A DNA stretch of 19,484 nucleotides, taken from positions 1-19,484 of the forward strand of contig CAAGMF010000113.1 in the NCBI GenBank assembly GCA_900770895.1, in the 5' to 3' direction. Position numbers and translations under genes: made by a program. Source of the stretch: an uncultured Mitsuokella sp. (GTDB taxonomy: Bacteria; Bacillota; Negativicutes; Selenomonadales; Selenomonadaceae). Shown piece by piece: positions 1-6,146 of this stretch. Within the stretch, counting starts at the first letter, position 1, and the number at the start of each line of letters is the position of its first letter. Below the pieces are notes generated by a model that worked only from the letters and a program-made list of their open reading frames with translations, was not told where the DNA came from and ran no database searches.

Positions 1-222
1 ACGATGGCGGTGCAGATGCTCATCGGCAATACGCCGCAGCTCGTGACTTCGCTGTTCACGCCGACGGCTACGCTGACCAGTAATATCGTCGTCGAGATGG
101 GCAACACGCCGTTCGGATCGGTATGGGGCAATGCCCTGTTCCTGATGGCCTTCGTCCTGCTCATCATCTCACTGCTTATGATACTGGCGATACGCCATTT
201 CACGGCCAAGGGGGTGGCATGA
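1..222 (+). CDS. pstC: Phosphate ABC transporter permease PstC, 3' end only
   Basis: This is the C-terminal 73 residues of an inner-membrane permease; the 5' part lies before the window. The visible part opens with TMAVQMLIGN, which matches the region just after the conserved GE in PstC (family pattern GETMAVxMVxGN). It ends with a hydrophobic helix (NALFLMAFVLLIISLLMILAIRH begins near base 127; only its character is used here) and a short basic tail. PstC pairs with PstA to form the channel of the high-affinity phosphate importer. The stop codon TGA (220-222) overlaps the pstA start ATG (219-221), which implies translational coupling. The ATG at base 4 is internal and not the real start. Identification rests on the C-terminal motif and the pstA gene that follows. 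Confidence 0.88.
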   Translation, partial: TMAVQMLIGNTPQLVTSLFTPTATLTSNIVVEMGNTPFGSVWGNALFLMAFVLLIISLLMILAIRHFTAKGVA

Positions 223-1124
223 TGCCGGCAGCACAGGAAAATAAAGAAGAATACAAACACACAGTCTCAGTAGTGACCCAGAATCGTCTGGCGCGGATCA
301 TGCTATGGGGCGTAGGTGCCATCATACTGGCACTGCTGGCCGCCTTCCTCGGCTACATCCTGTACAAGGGCCTGCCCGTGCTCTCTGTACATTTCGTATT
401 CGGTAAATCAAGCGACATGCTCGCCGGAGGCGGCGTCGGCTCGCAGCTCTTTAACTCTTTCTACATGCTGTTCCTGTCGATGGCTGTATCCATACCGCTG
501 GCGGTAGGCGCAGGTATATACCTCGCTGAATACGCCCGGGATACGAAGCTCACACGCGGCATCCGCCTGTCGGTCGAGAGCCTGGCGACGGTTCCCTCTA
601 TCGTCCTCGGCCTCTTCGGCATGATAGTCTTTGTCAACATGATGCATATGGGCTTCTCCATCCTCGGCGGTGCGCTGACGCTGGTCCTGCTCAATCTGCC
701 CCTGCTCGTGCGCGTCACGGAGGAGTCGATTCGGACAGTACCGAAGAGCTACGAGGAGGCCAGCCTCGCGCTAGGCGCCACGAAGCTCCAGACCATCGTC
801 CGCGTCGTCCTGCCAAGTGCGATGCCCGGTATCATCACCGGCATCACCCTCACCGCCGGGCGTGCTCTCGGCGAGACTGCTATCTTGATTTTCACGGCCG
901 GGACGACGGTCTCGCGCTTCATGTTCGACACCGACCTTATGGCTGGTGGCGAGACACTGGCAGTCCACCTCTGGTATCTGCTCTCAGCAGGCCTGGTACC
1001 GGACCGTGATCAGATCGCCAATGGTATTGGTGCTTTGCTCATCATTACCATTCTCATATTCAACTTCGTCCTCGTGCTGCCGCTGAAATACCTGCAGCGC
1101 AAGAGCGGAGCAACCATGAAATAA
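219..1124 (+). CDS. pstA: Phosphate ABC transporter permease PstA
   Basis: A 301-residue inner-membrane permease that forms, with PstC, the channel of the high-affinity phosphate importer PstSCAB. A cytoplasmic N-terminus is followed by a first membrane helix (about residues 28-50), then the binding-protein-dependent transport core. The EAA loop is clear, with YEEASLALGATKLQTI and a following VLPSAMPGI near residues 182-206, then GRALGETA. The length is normal for PstA. The start is the ATG at 219 (a second ATG follows at 222), preceded by AAGGGGGTGG at 207-216. An upstream in-frame extension to 123 lies inside pstC and is rejected. It is followed directly by a terminator rather than by pstB, so the ATPase gene is not in its usual place. 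Pst operons are usually under PhoB/PhoP control, but the promoter is outside this window. Confidence 0.95.
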   Translation: MMPAAQENKEEYKHTVSVVTQNRLARIMLWGVGAIILALLAAFLGYILYKGLPVLSVHFVFGKSSDMLAGGGVGSQLFNSFYMLFLSMAVSIPLAVGAGIYLAEYARDTKLTRGIRLSVESLATVPSIVLGLFGMIVFVNMMHMGFSILGGALTLVLLNLPLLVRVTEESIRTVPKSYEEASLALGATKLQTIVRVVLPSAMPGIITGITLTAGRALGETAILIFTAGTTVSRFMFDTDLMAGGETLAVHLWYLLSAGLVPDRDQIANGIGALLIITILIFNFVLVLPLKYLQRKSGATMK

Positions 1125-1163
1125 GTCACAATCAGCCTTCCAAATACATCATCATATCTCAAA

Positions 1164-1201
1164 GGCGCAGCCCCGATAGTTTCAGGGCTGCGCCGTTTTT
1201 T
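1164..1201 (+). terminator. Rho-independent terminator after pstA
   Basis: A perfect 10-bp GC-rich stem pairs GGCGCAGCCC (1164-1173) with GGGCTGCGCC (1185-1194). The loop is 11 nt, and G plus six T follow at 1195-1201. It lies 40 bases after the pstA stop and ends the pst transcription unit. Confidence 0.92.
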
Positions 1202-1330
1202 GCCTTATATCTGGTGTTATCTGAGTTACAGCCCTTTTCTTTTAGGTGCAGGAAATGTCGTACGATATAGAGTATAGAGATAGTATGATCCTTGAAACTA
1301 GTTTGATGTTGATGAGAAGGAGGAGGCAAG

Positions 1331-2248
1331 ATGGCTGGATTTTGTTCTAACTGTGGGGCACCATTGAAAGAAGGAGCTGCATTTTGTACGAACTGTGGGC
1401 ATAAGATAGCGTTTGACGCGGCGGCCAGACCGCATTCGGCGACTGTGTCTGGTGAGGCCTTTGCCATGATGAAGCAACAGATGCTGGCGCCGACGCATTT
1501 GCCGGACAAGACGCAGTGGGAGCGGACGCTGCAACAGTCTGGATGCTCGGGACGGGAGATGGCTGTGCTGCGCAATATCGCCCGCCTGCAATATATGCTC
1601 GAGGATATGAAGCGCGACGCGCGGCAGGAGCTGGGTGTGCCCGCCCGGTCGAGGAGCGGAGTGGGAGCAGTAGCAGGCCGTATGCCGCTGGCCGATGCGG
1701 GACAGGCTTCGCTGAATCGGCAACACAGCAGCCAATATAATGGCTACACTGGTGGGACCGATGGTTACGGTCGCAATAGTGGCAGCGGTATCGGAAAATA
1801 TGCAGCGGCTGCAGCTGTGGGAGCAGTAGCTGGTGCCGCGGCACATTCGCTATTGTCTGACGATGGCAGGACCTATGTGCCTGCTGGTGGCAGTTATGCC
1901 AGTGCGGCAAGCCCGGATCCGTATGCTACGGGCGCTGCCGGCATTGATGAGGACAGTGCGGCAGATTATGACAGCGGTGCGGATGATGCGGATACGGACT
2001 ACACCGCTGATGATGCGGCTGGTGCGGATGATGACAGCCAGACCAGCGACGACTATGCCGATAATGATGACGGCTATGCGGATGCTGGCTATGATGGCGC
2101 TTATGATGATACTTATACAGACGATAGCGACGATGGCGGCCTGTTCGGAGGACTCTTTGGCGGCGATGACAACAGTGATGATGGTGGTTTATTCGGTGGT
2201 GACGACGGCGGCTTTTTCGGCGGCGATGACGATGGCGGGTTCTTCTGA
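1331..2248 (+). CDS. Zinc-ribbon protein with Asp/Gly-rich low-complexity C-terminus
   Basis: A 305-residue protein of unknown function. Residues 1-24 form a zinc ribbon with two CxxC knuckles (C5/C8 and C19/C22, in FCSNCGAPL and FCTNCGHKI). A charged region follows (about 40-105). An Ala/Gly-rich hydrophobic stretch around AAAAAVGAVAGAAAHSLL (about 157-174) could be one membrane helix or a glycine-zipper segment. From about residue 195 the chain is almost entirely Asp, Ala, Gly, Tyr and Ser. It ends in repeated GGLFGG/GGFFGG units separated by DD or DDD. The start is certain: AGAAGGAGGAGG (1315-1326) lies just before ATG 1331. It stands alone, with a terminator upstream and a promoter downstream. 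The zinc ribbon suggests protein or nucleic-acid contact, and the acidic tail could bind cations. Both are guesses; I do not recognise a named family. Confidence 0.8.
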   Translation: MAGFCSNCGAPLKEGAAFCTNCGHKIAFDAAARPHSATVSGEAFAMMKQQMLAPTHLPDKTQWERTLQQSGCSGREMAVLRNIARLQYMLEDMKRDARQELGVPARSRSGVGAVAGRMPLADAGQASLNRQHSSQYNGYTGGTDGYGRNSGSGIGKYAAAAAVGAVAGAAAHSLLSDDGRTYVPAGGSYASAASPDPYATGAAGIDEDSAADYDSGADDADTDYTADDAAGADDDSQTSDDYADNDDGYADAGYDGAYDDTYTDDSDDGGLFGGLFGGDDNSDDGGLFGGDDGGFFGGDDDGGFF

Positions 2249-2319
2249 GCTTCCTGTTGTCAGGCTGAAATGTACGCCTTTGTCAGATCGAGGTATTCGG
2301 AGCAGGGCCCTGAAGCGAT

Positions 2320-2348
2320 TTGACGAGGCAGTTTTTCTGGTATATCAT
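2320..2348 (+). promoter_or_regulatory. Sigma-A-type promoter of pepC
   Basis: A -35 box TTGACG (2320-2325) and a -10 box TATCAT (2343-2348) are separated by exactly 17 bases. Transcription would start near 2355, giving a leader of about 100 nt before pepC. The fit to consensus is good. Confidence 0.7.
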
Positions 2349-2394
2349 GAGTGACGAAAACGATGTTGCTACAGGCTGAGGGACAGGCTTTGAG

Positions 2395-2419
2395 GCAGGC
2401 CGCTGGATTGGTGGCCTGC
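2395..2419 (+). promoter_or_regulatory. Leader hairpin upstream of pepC
   Basis: GCAGGCC (2395-2401) pairs with GGCCTGC (2413-2419) around an 11-nt loop, between the predicted pepC start of transcription and its ribosome-binding site. No T-run follows, so it is not an intrinsic terminator. It could stabilise the message or bind a protein; no known riboswitch is recognised. Confidence 0.4.
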
Positions 2420-2454
2420 TATAGGACTACGCCCGGCCTTGAGGGGATTTCATC

Positions 2455-3765
2455 ATGAATGATATTACAGCCGATATGCTGCGCGAATTCCGCCGCAGCT
2501 ACGAACAGGATGAGAAGGCACAGGTGCTGAATGCGGCATTGGCCAGGACGGATATGGCAGAGCTGGCCTATGTGCCGGTGCAGGGAGCGCAGCTCAAAGG
2601 TGCGTTCTCCATCGAGGTAAAGACGCGGGGGATTACGGCACAGCAGAAATCGGGCCGCTGCTGGCTCTTTGCGGCGCTCAATATCCTGCGCGAGCAGGTC
2701 GCCGAGAAATGCAATCTCGAGGAATTCGAGCTGTCCCAGAACTATCTGTCGTTCTACGACAAATTGGAGAAGGCCAACAATTTCCTCGAGATGGTCATCG
2801 CCAATGCCGATGAGCCGATCAAAGGGCAGGCCATGCAGTATATCCTGCGCGGCATGACGGATGGCGGCTACTGGTCGGAGGCCGTGGACCTCATCGAGAA
2901 ATACGGCGTCGTGCCCAAGCAGGTCCAGCCTGAGTCGTATCAGTCGGAGCATACGGACCATTTCGTCCATACGCTGAACCGCCTGCTGCGCAAAGATGCC
3001 CAGGAGCTGCACGAGCTCGTGCTGGCCGGACAGGATCCGGCGGCTCGCAAGCAGGAGATGCTATCCGAGGTCTATCGGGCGGAATGCATCGCGTTCGGCG
3101 AGCCCGTGCAGTCGTTCGATTTCGCCTATCGCGATAAGGATGAAGAGTATCACGAGGAACGCGATCTGACCCCGCTCGATTTCTATCATAAATATATCGG
3201 GACCGCCCTGCGGGATTATGTGGCCGTCATCAATGAGCCGACAGCGGACAAGCCGCTGAATATGCCGATCAAATTCCATGCCGTTGAGAATATGGCCGGA
3301 CGCGACATGCAGGCGCTGAACCTGGAGCAGTCCGCGCTCGAGGAACTCTGCCTCAGGCAGCTGCGGGCTGGTCAGCCGATCTGGTTCGCCTGCGATGCAG
3401 GTGCCTTTGGCGCGCGCAAGGATGGTGTCTGGGATCCGGCGAGTGTCCGGTATGAGGACTTGCTGGGCGGATTTTCGACGGATATGCCGAAGGGGAAGCG
3501 GCTCGAGTATAACAGCAGCTCGGCGACGCATGCCATGCTGCTGACGGGCGTGCATCTCGATGCTGCCGGACGGCCGGATCGCTGGAAGATCGAGAACTCG
3601 TGGGGCAAGGACGTAGGCGACAAGGGCTATTTCGTCTGCTCGGAAGAATATTTCCGGGAATATGTCTATGAGGCTGTCATCGACAGACAGCATTTCAGTC
3701 CGGCGCAGCTGGCTCTGCTCGCCAAGGAACCCGTCGTCATCCGGGCGTGGGACGAGGATTATTGA
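2455..3765 (+). CDS. pepC: Aminopeptidase C (bleomycin hydrolase family, peptidase C1B)
   Basis: A 436-residue cytoplasmic cysteine aminopeptidase that trims N-terminal residues from peptides. In this family it acts as a homohexamer with an internal active-site chamber. The papain-type triad is intact: the nucleophile C69 in QQKSGRCWLFAALN, H359 in NSSSATHAMLLTG, and N381 in KIENSWGKDVGDKGYF. The N-terminal MNDITADMLREF and the length fit bacterial PepC. There is no signal peptide, so it is cytoplasmic. The start at ATG 2455 is preceded by GAGGGG at about 2440. The C-terminus VIRAWDEDY resembles the tail that self-processes or blocks the active site in this family; that role is inferred from relatives. 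It is monocistronic, with its own promoter and terminator. Confidence 0.95.
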   Translation: MNDITADMLREFRRSYEQDEKAQVLNAALARTDMAELAYVPVQGAQLKGAFSIEVKTRGITAQQKSGRCWLFAALNILREQVAEKCNLEEFELSQNYLSFYDKLEKANNFLEMVIANADEPIKGQAMQYILRGMTDGGYWSEAVDLIEKYGVVPKQVQPESYQSEHTDHFVHTLNRLLRKDAQELHELVLAGQDPAARKQEMLSEVYRAECIAFGEPVQSFDFAYRDKDEEYHEERDLTPLDFYHKYIGTALRDYVAVINEPTADKPLNMPIKFHAVENMAGRDMQALNLEQSALEELCLRQLRAGQPIWFACDAGAFGARKDGVWDPASVRYEDLLGGFSTDMPKGKRLEYNSSSATHAMLLTGVHLDAAGRPDRWKIENSWGKDVGDKGYFVCSEEYFREYVYEAVIDRQHFSPAQLALLAKEPVVIRAWDEDY

Positions 3766-3784
3766 TATTCGGATTGTCAGGTAC

Positions 3785-3842
3785 AAAAAAACGGTCTGTG
3801 AGGAATGCGGAGACATTCCTAACAGACCGTTTTGCTTTTTTT
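3785..3842. terminator. Bidirectional terminator between pepC and the convergent DUF1858 gene
   Basis: A long hairpin pairs ACGGTCTGT (3791-3799) with ACAGACCGT (3822-3830). An inner stem AGGAATG (3801-3807) pairs with CATTCCT (3814-3820) across a six-base loop. A-residues flank it on the left (3785-3790), and TTTTGCTTTTTTT flanks it on the right. It can therefore stop transcription from pepC on the + strand and from the small gene on the - strand. Confidence 0.9.
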
Positions 3843-3855
3843 ATAATCGCGGGTC

Positions 3856-4059
3856 TCAGTTCTGCTGAGCGACAGCGGCGTTCAGGTCGCTGATGAGGCC
3901 ATCGACGTCGATGCCGTGAGCCAGAGCGCCCTGCTCGATGTTCTCGAAGTGGGCGGCAGCGCAGCCCAGGCAGCCCATGCCGGCATCCATGAAGACCTCA
4001 GCCGTATTCGGATACTGCTGTACGACCTCGAGTATGCTCATATCTTTAGTTATAGCCAT
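3856..4059 (-). CDS. DUF1858 / hybrid-cluster-protein-associated redox-disulfide domain protein
   Basis: A 67-residue cytoplasmic protein consisting only of a DUF1858-type domain. Its start MAITKDMSILEVVQQYP, the segment AEVFMDAGMGCLGC and the ending GLISDLNAAV match this family. The vicinal cysteines C30 and C33 (GCLGC) form the predicted redox or metal-binding centre. In other bacteria such domains occur beside hybrid-cluster proteins or within larger oxidoreductases; no such partner is next to it here. The start is set at 4059 because AGGAGG (minus strand, bases 4069-4074) lies nine bases upstream. An upstream in-frame ATG at 4089 would have no such site. It has a strong promoter and a leader dyad, and converges on pepC. 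The biochemical role is not established. Confidence 0.88.
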   Translation of the reverse strand: MAITKDMSILEVVQQYPNTAEVFMDAGMGCLGCAAAHFENIEQGALAHGIDVDGLISDLNAAVAQQN

Positions 4060-4089
4060 TTTGATAAACCTCCTGATCAAAAACTGCAT

Positions 4090-4106
4090 GGCCGGCTTGA
4101 CCGGCC
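4090..4106. repeat. Perfect inverted repeat in the leader of the DUF1858 gene
   Basis: GGCCGG (4090-4095) and CCGGCC (4101-4106) flank the five bases CTTGA. It lies between the predicted -10 box (4121-4126) and the ribosome-binding site (4069-4074) of the minus-strand gene. It could be an operator or a short RNA hairpin that controls translation. Confidence 0.6.
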
Positions 4107-4120
4107 CTCATTTCAAAGGA

Positions 4121-4149
4121 ATTATAACATGAGGGGCAGGGCTTTTCAA
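4121..4149 (-). promoter_or_regulatory. Strong sigma-A-type promoter of the DUF1858 gene
   Basis: Read on the minus strand, TTGAAA (4149-4144) and a perfect TATAAT (4126-4121) are separated by 17 bases. Transcription would start near 4114, about 55 bases before the start codon. It is among the closest matches to consensus in the window. Confidence 0.8.
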
Positions 4150-4211
4150 GTAATATATGTTACACGGGGAGCAATATCTTTCAATTTCAAGCATTTTCGT
4201 GGCTGTCGGGG

Positions 4212-4240
4212 TGGAAATTTTGCAGAGCACGCGTTAAAAT
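4212..4240 (+). promoter_or_regulatory. Probable promoter of the lgt-like/deacetylase operon
   Basis: TGGAAA (4212-4217) and TAAAAT (4235-4240) are 17 bases apart, about 95 bases before the start of the Lgt-like gene. The -35 box is weak, but the same pair of hexamers with the same spacing occurs before ftsZ. Confidence 0.45.
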
Positions 4241-4333
4241 AGACCATAAGTGTAGTTTACTTCAAGAGGCTGCCTTTCCGTGCAAGGAGGCGTCGGGCAG
4301 TCTGTCGTTTTAGGAACTAAGGGGAATAGACAG

Positions 4334-5146
4334 ATGGGATTGATAGCGTTCAAGCTGGGCGCGGTAACGGTTTATTCGTATGGTCTGCTGATATTGGCTG
4401 CTCTGGTGATATTCATGCTGGCCGCTTTCGTCAGCGTGCGGCTGAGACATGAGTCGTTCGCGGTCGTGGCCGATATGCTGCTCTGGGGGCTGCCGCTGGC
4501 GCTGATCCTGGGACGAGCAGGCTATGTATTGCATCATTTCGACTATTATGCGGATGCTCTGCCGTCCATACTGGCATTCTGGCAGGGCGGCTATTCGTTC
4601 TATGGTGCTCTGGCGGGTATGCTGGCGGCGGTGCTGGGCGTAGCGCTCGTGCAGGGACTGCCAGCCTGGCACTGGCTCGATACGCTGGCACCGGCAGGAG
4701 TGCTGGCGCTGGTTGTCGTGACGTTCGGCGTCTTCGTACTGCAGCTGAATGTCGGCTGGGCCCTGCCGCAGGATGTGCCGAATGATCATACGTTGATGGA
4801 GTATGTGGAGTCTGTCTATCGGCCGGCCGGTTATGAGGATACGCTGTATTTCCAGCCGATTGCCCTTTACCAGTCCGGGCTGCAGCTGGTGGCCTTTGCG
4901 CTGGTGACATTGCTTGCCCTGGTGCGCGGGGTGCTGGGACGGCCGCGCACGGATGGCTGCGTGTTCCTGCTGGCGGTCGCGCTCGTGTCGTTCATACGGC
5001 TGGGATGCGGTTTCTACTATCTTTCCAGCGGTATCATGGCACCGTCGGCGCTGCCGCTGGGACGTCTGCTGTCGGGGGGCTGCGGGGGGCTGGCATTGCT
5101 ATGGATGGCCGTGCGGCTGTATTCCCACCGATCGGTTTCTGTTTGA
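4334..5146 (+). CDS. Divergent Lgt-like integral membrane protein (prolipoprotein diacylglyceryl transferase family)
   Basis: A 270-residue polytopic membrane protein that aligns by eye with Lgt, the enzyme that transfers diacylglycerol from phosphatidylglycerol to the lipobox cysteine of prolipoproteins. Shared landmarks are YSYG (residues 14-17), GRAGYVL (60-66), FWQGGYSFYGALAG (82-95), DTLAP (116-120) and QPIALYQ (174-180, matching HPSQLYE). Canonical catalytic positions are altered. The HGG histidine (H103 in E. coli) is Y90, the GRLGNFINGE loop (R143, N146, E151) is replaced around TFGVFVLQLN (130-139), and the late R/E pair becomes IRLGCGF. It may be a non-catalytic or re-purposed family member. 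The start ATG 4334 follows AAGGGGAA at 4319-4326; a GTG at 4280 has no reason to be used. It is co-transcribed with the deacetylase 32 bases downstream. Confidence 0.8.
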   Translation: MGLIAFKLGAVTVYSYGLLILAALVIFMLAAFVSVRLRHESFAVVADMLLWGLPLALILGRAGYVLHHFDYYADALPSILAFWQGGYSFYGALAGMLAAVLGVALVQGLPAWHWLDTLAPAGVLALVVVTFGVFVLQLNVGWALPQDVPNDHTLMEYVESVYRPAGYEDTLYFQPIALYQSGLQLVAFALVTLLALVRGVLGRPRTDGCVFLLAVALVSFIRLGCGFYYLSSGIMAPSALPLGRLLSGGCGGLALLWMAVRLYSHRSVSV

Positions 5147-5178
5147 GGCTGATGATGATGCAGGATGGAGGAAAAGAA

Positions 5179-5988
5179 ATGCCGCGCAAATGGATGAAAC
5201 GTCTGGGCCTGCTGCTGATGCTGCTGCTCGTGCCTCTGCTCGTATCGAGTCCGAAGCCGATTACGGCCAGTATGTATGAGGCGAGTGAGAATGGCACGAA
5301 GGTGCTCGTGCTGAACTATCACAAGATTGACAATATGAATATATCGCTCTCGGTCCTGCCGGAGGATTTCGATGAGCAGATGAAGTATCTTTATGAGCAT
5401 GGCTATCATACGATAACGCCGGACGAGCTTTATGACAGCCTCGAGGGCACGGGGACATTGCCCGATAATCCGGTGCTCATCACGTTCGACGATGGTTACC
5501 GGGATAACTACGATAATGCGTACCCGATCTTGCAGAAATATGGCTTCAAGGCGACGGTATTCGTCGTGACGAGCTTTCTCGGAAAATATCCTAATTATAT
5601 GACCTGGGATCAGGCTCGCGAGATGGATGCGAATGGCATCAGCATCGAGTCGCATACAGCCGATCATAAATCCATGACCGACCTCACCGATGACCAGCTG
5701 CGTACGGAGCTCGTAAACTCGAAGAAGAAAGCAGAGCAGGAGCTGGGGCATCCGGTGGATTACATGGCTTATCCGACGGGGACGTACAACCTGCACATCG
5801 CACAGCTCGTCAAGGAGGCCGGCTATAAGGCTGCCTTCACGATCAAGTACGGCAATGTGGACAAGGCCAGCAATATATATGCCCTCGAACGGGTGCCGGT
5901 ATTCCATACGGAGAATACGAATAAGGACTTTGTCGAGCGCATAAAGTACACCCCGATTTTCGAACGTTTTGGGTGGATAAAGAGTTGA
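5179..5988 (+). CDS. Secreted polysaccharide deacetylase (NodB-homology, carbohydrate esterase 4 family)
   Basis: A 269-residue exported or membrane-anchored deacetylase. It starts with a basic N-terminus and a Leu-rich hydrophobic segment (about residues 10-23), either a signal peptide or an anchor, without a lipobox cysteine. The NodB domain follows. Motif 1 is ITFDDGYRDNY (101-111; metal and base aspartates D104/D105). Motif 2 is ESHTADH (157-163; metal ligands H159 and H163). Motif 3 is YPTGTYN (198-204). It would remove acetyl groups from a cell-surface polymer such as peptidoglycan or an exopolysaccharide; the substrate cannot be read from the sequence. The start ATG 5179 follows GGAGG (5167-5171). 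A longer in-frame version from 5005 lies inside the upstream gene and is rejected. It is the second gene of the lgt-like operon, which ends at a terminator 20 bases on. Confidence 0.9.
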   Translation: MPRKWMKRLGLLLMLLLVPLLVSSPKPITASMYEASENGTKVLVLNYHKIDNMNISLSVLPEDFDEQMKYLYEHGYHTITPDELYDSLEGTGTLPDNPVLITFDDGYRDNYDNAYPILQKYGFKATVFVVTSFLGKYPNYMTWDQAREMDANGISIESHTADHKSMTDLTDDQLRTELVNSKKKAEQELGHPVDYMAYPTGTYNLHIAQLVKEAGYKAAFTIKYGNVDKASNIYALERVPVFHTENTNKDFVERIKYTPIFERFGWIKS

Positions 5989-5991
5989 TAC

Positions 5992-6005
5992 CACAACATG
6001 TTGTG
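5992..6005. repeat. 14-bp perfect palindrome
   Basis: CACAACATGTTGTG is its own reverse complement. It sits between the deacetylase stop codon and the terminator, and about 60 bases before the mraZ -35 box. It could be a protein-binding site or an extension of the 3' hairpin structure. Confidence 0.45.
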
Positions 6006-6008
6006 TTC

Positions 6009-6040
6009 AGCCAGTCTCTCATTCGAGGGACTGGCTTTTT
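6009..6040 (+). terminator. Rho-independent terminator after the deacetylase gene
   Basis: AGCCAGTC (6009-6016) pairs with GACTGGCT (6029-6036). A T-G wobble and CTC/GAG extend the stem inward to a four-base loop ATTC. The descending arm runs into TTTTT (6036-6040). It separates the lgt-like operon from the dcw cluster. Confidence 0.92.
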
Positions 6041-6065
6041 CGTATGCTCAAAGTACTTTTCCGGC

Positions 6066-6094
6066 TTGACTAATATAAATTTGCTAGCTAAAAT
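6066..6094 (+). promoter_or_regulatory. dcw cluster promoter (PmraZ)
   Basis: TTGACT (6066-6071) and TAAAAT (6089-6094) are separated by 17 AT-rich bases. Transcription would start near 6101, immediately before the GTGG boxes. It is the first promoter of the division and cell wall cluster. Confidence 0.8.
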
Positions 6095-6102
6095 AAGATT
6101 AA

Positions 6103-6137
6103 GTGGCGAAATGTGGTGGAAAGTGGCGCGAAGGTGG
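6103..6137 (+). promoter_or_regulatory. MraZ operator: four GTGG direct repeats
   Basis: GTGG occurs at 6103, 6113, 6123 and 6134, giving spacings of 10, 10 and 11 bases, so all boxes face the same side of the helix. Two copies share the longer form AAGTGGCG. MraZ proteins are known to bind short G-rich direct repeats upstream of their own gene. The position here, between the start of transcription and the mraZ start codon, fits autorepression. Confidence 0.8.
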
Positions 6138-6146
6138 TGAGGCAGG

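Noticed and set aside
2060..2248. CRISPR-like or tandem DNA repeat
   Set aside because: The repetition is at codon level within an intact reading frame, with no regular repeat-spacer structure.
1833..2354. Met/Thr-rich frame overlapping the end of the zinc-ribbon gene
   Set aside because: It is a frame-shifted reading of Asp/Gly repeat codons (GATGAC read as ATG-containing), hence its extreme Met content; it has no ribosome-binding site.
2349..2454. T-box or other riboswitch in the pepC leader
   Set aside because: Only one 7-bp hairpin is visible. No T-box sequence, terminator/antiterminator pair or known aptamer core was found.
3916..4242. Plus-strand frame opposite the DUF1858 gene
   Set aside because: The minus-strand gene has a domain match, a good ribosome-binding site and a near-consensus promoter; the plus-strand frame has none of these.
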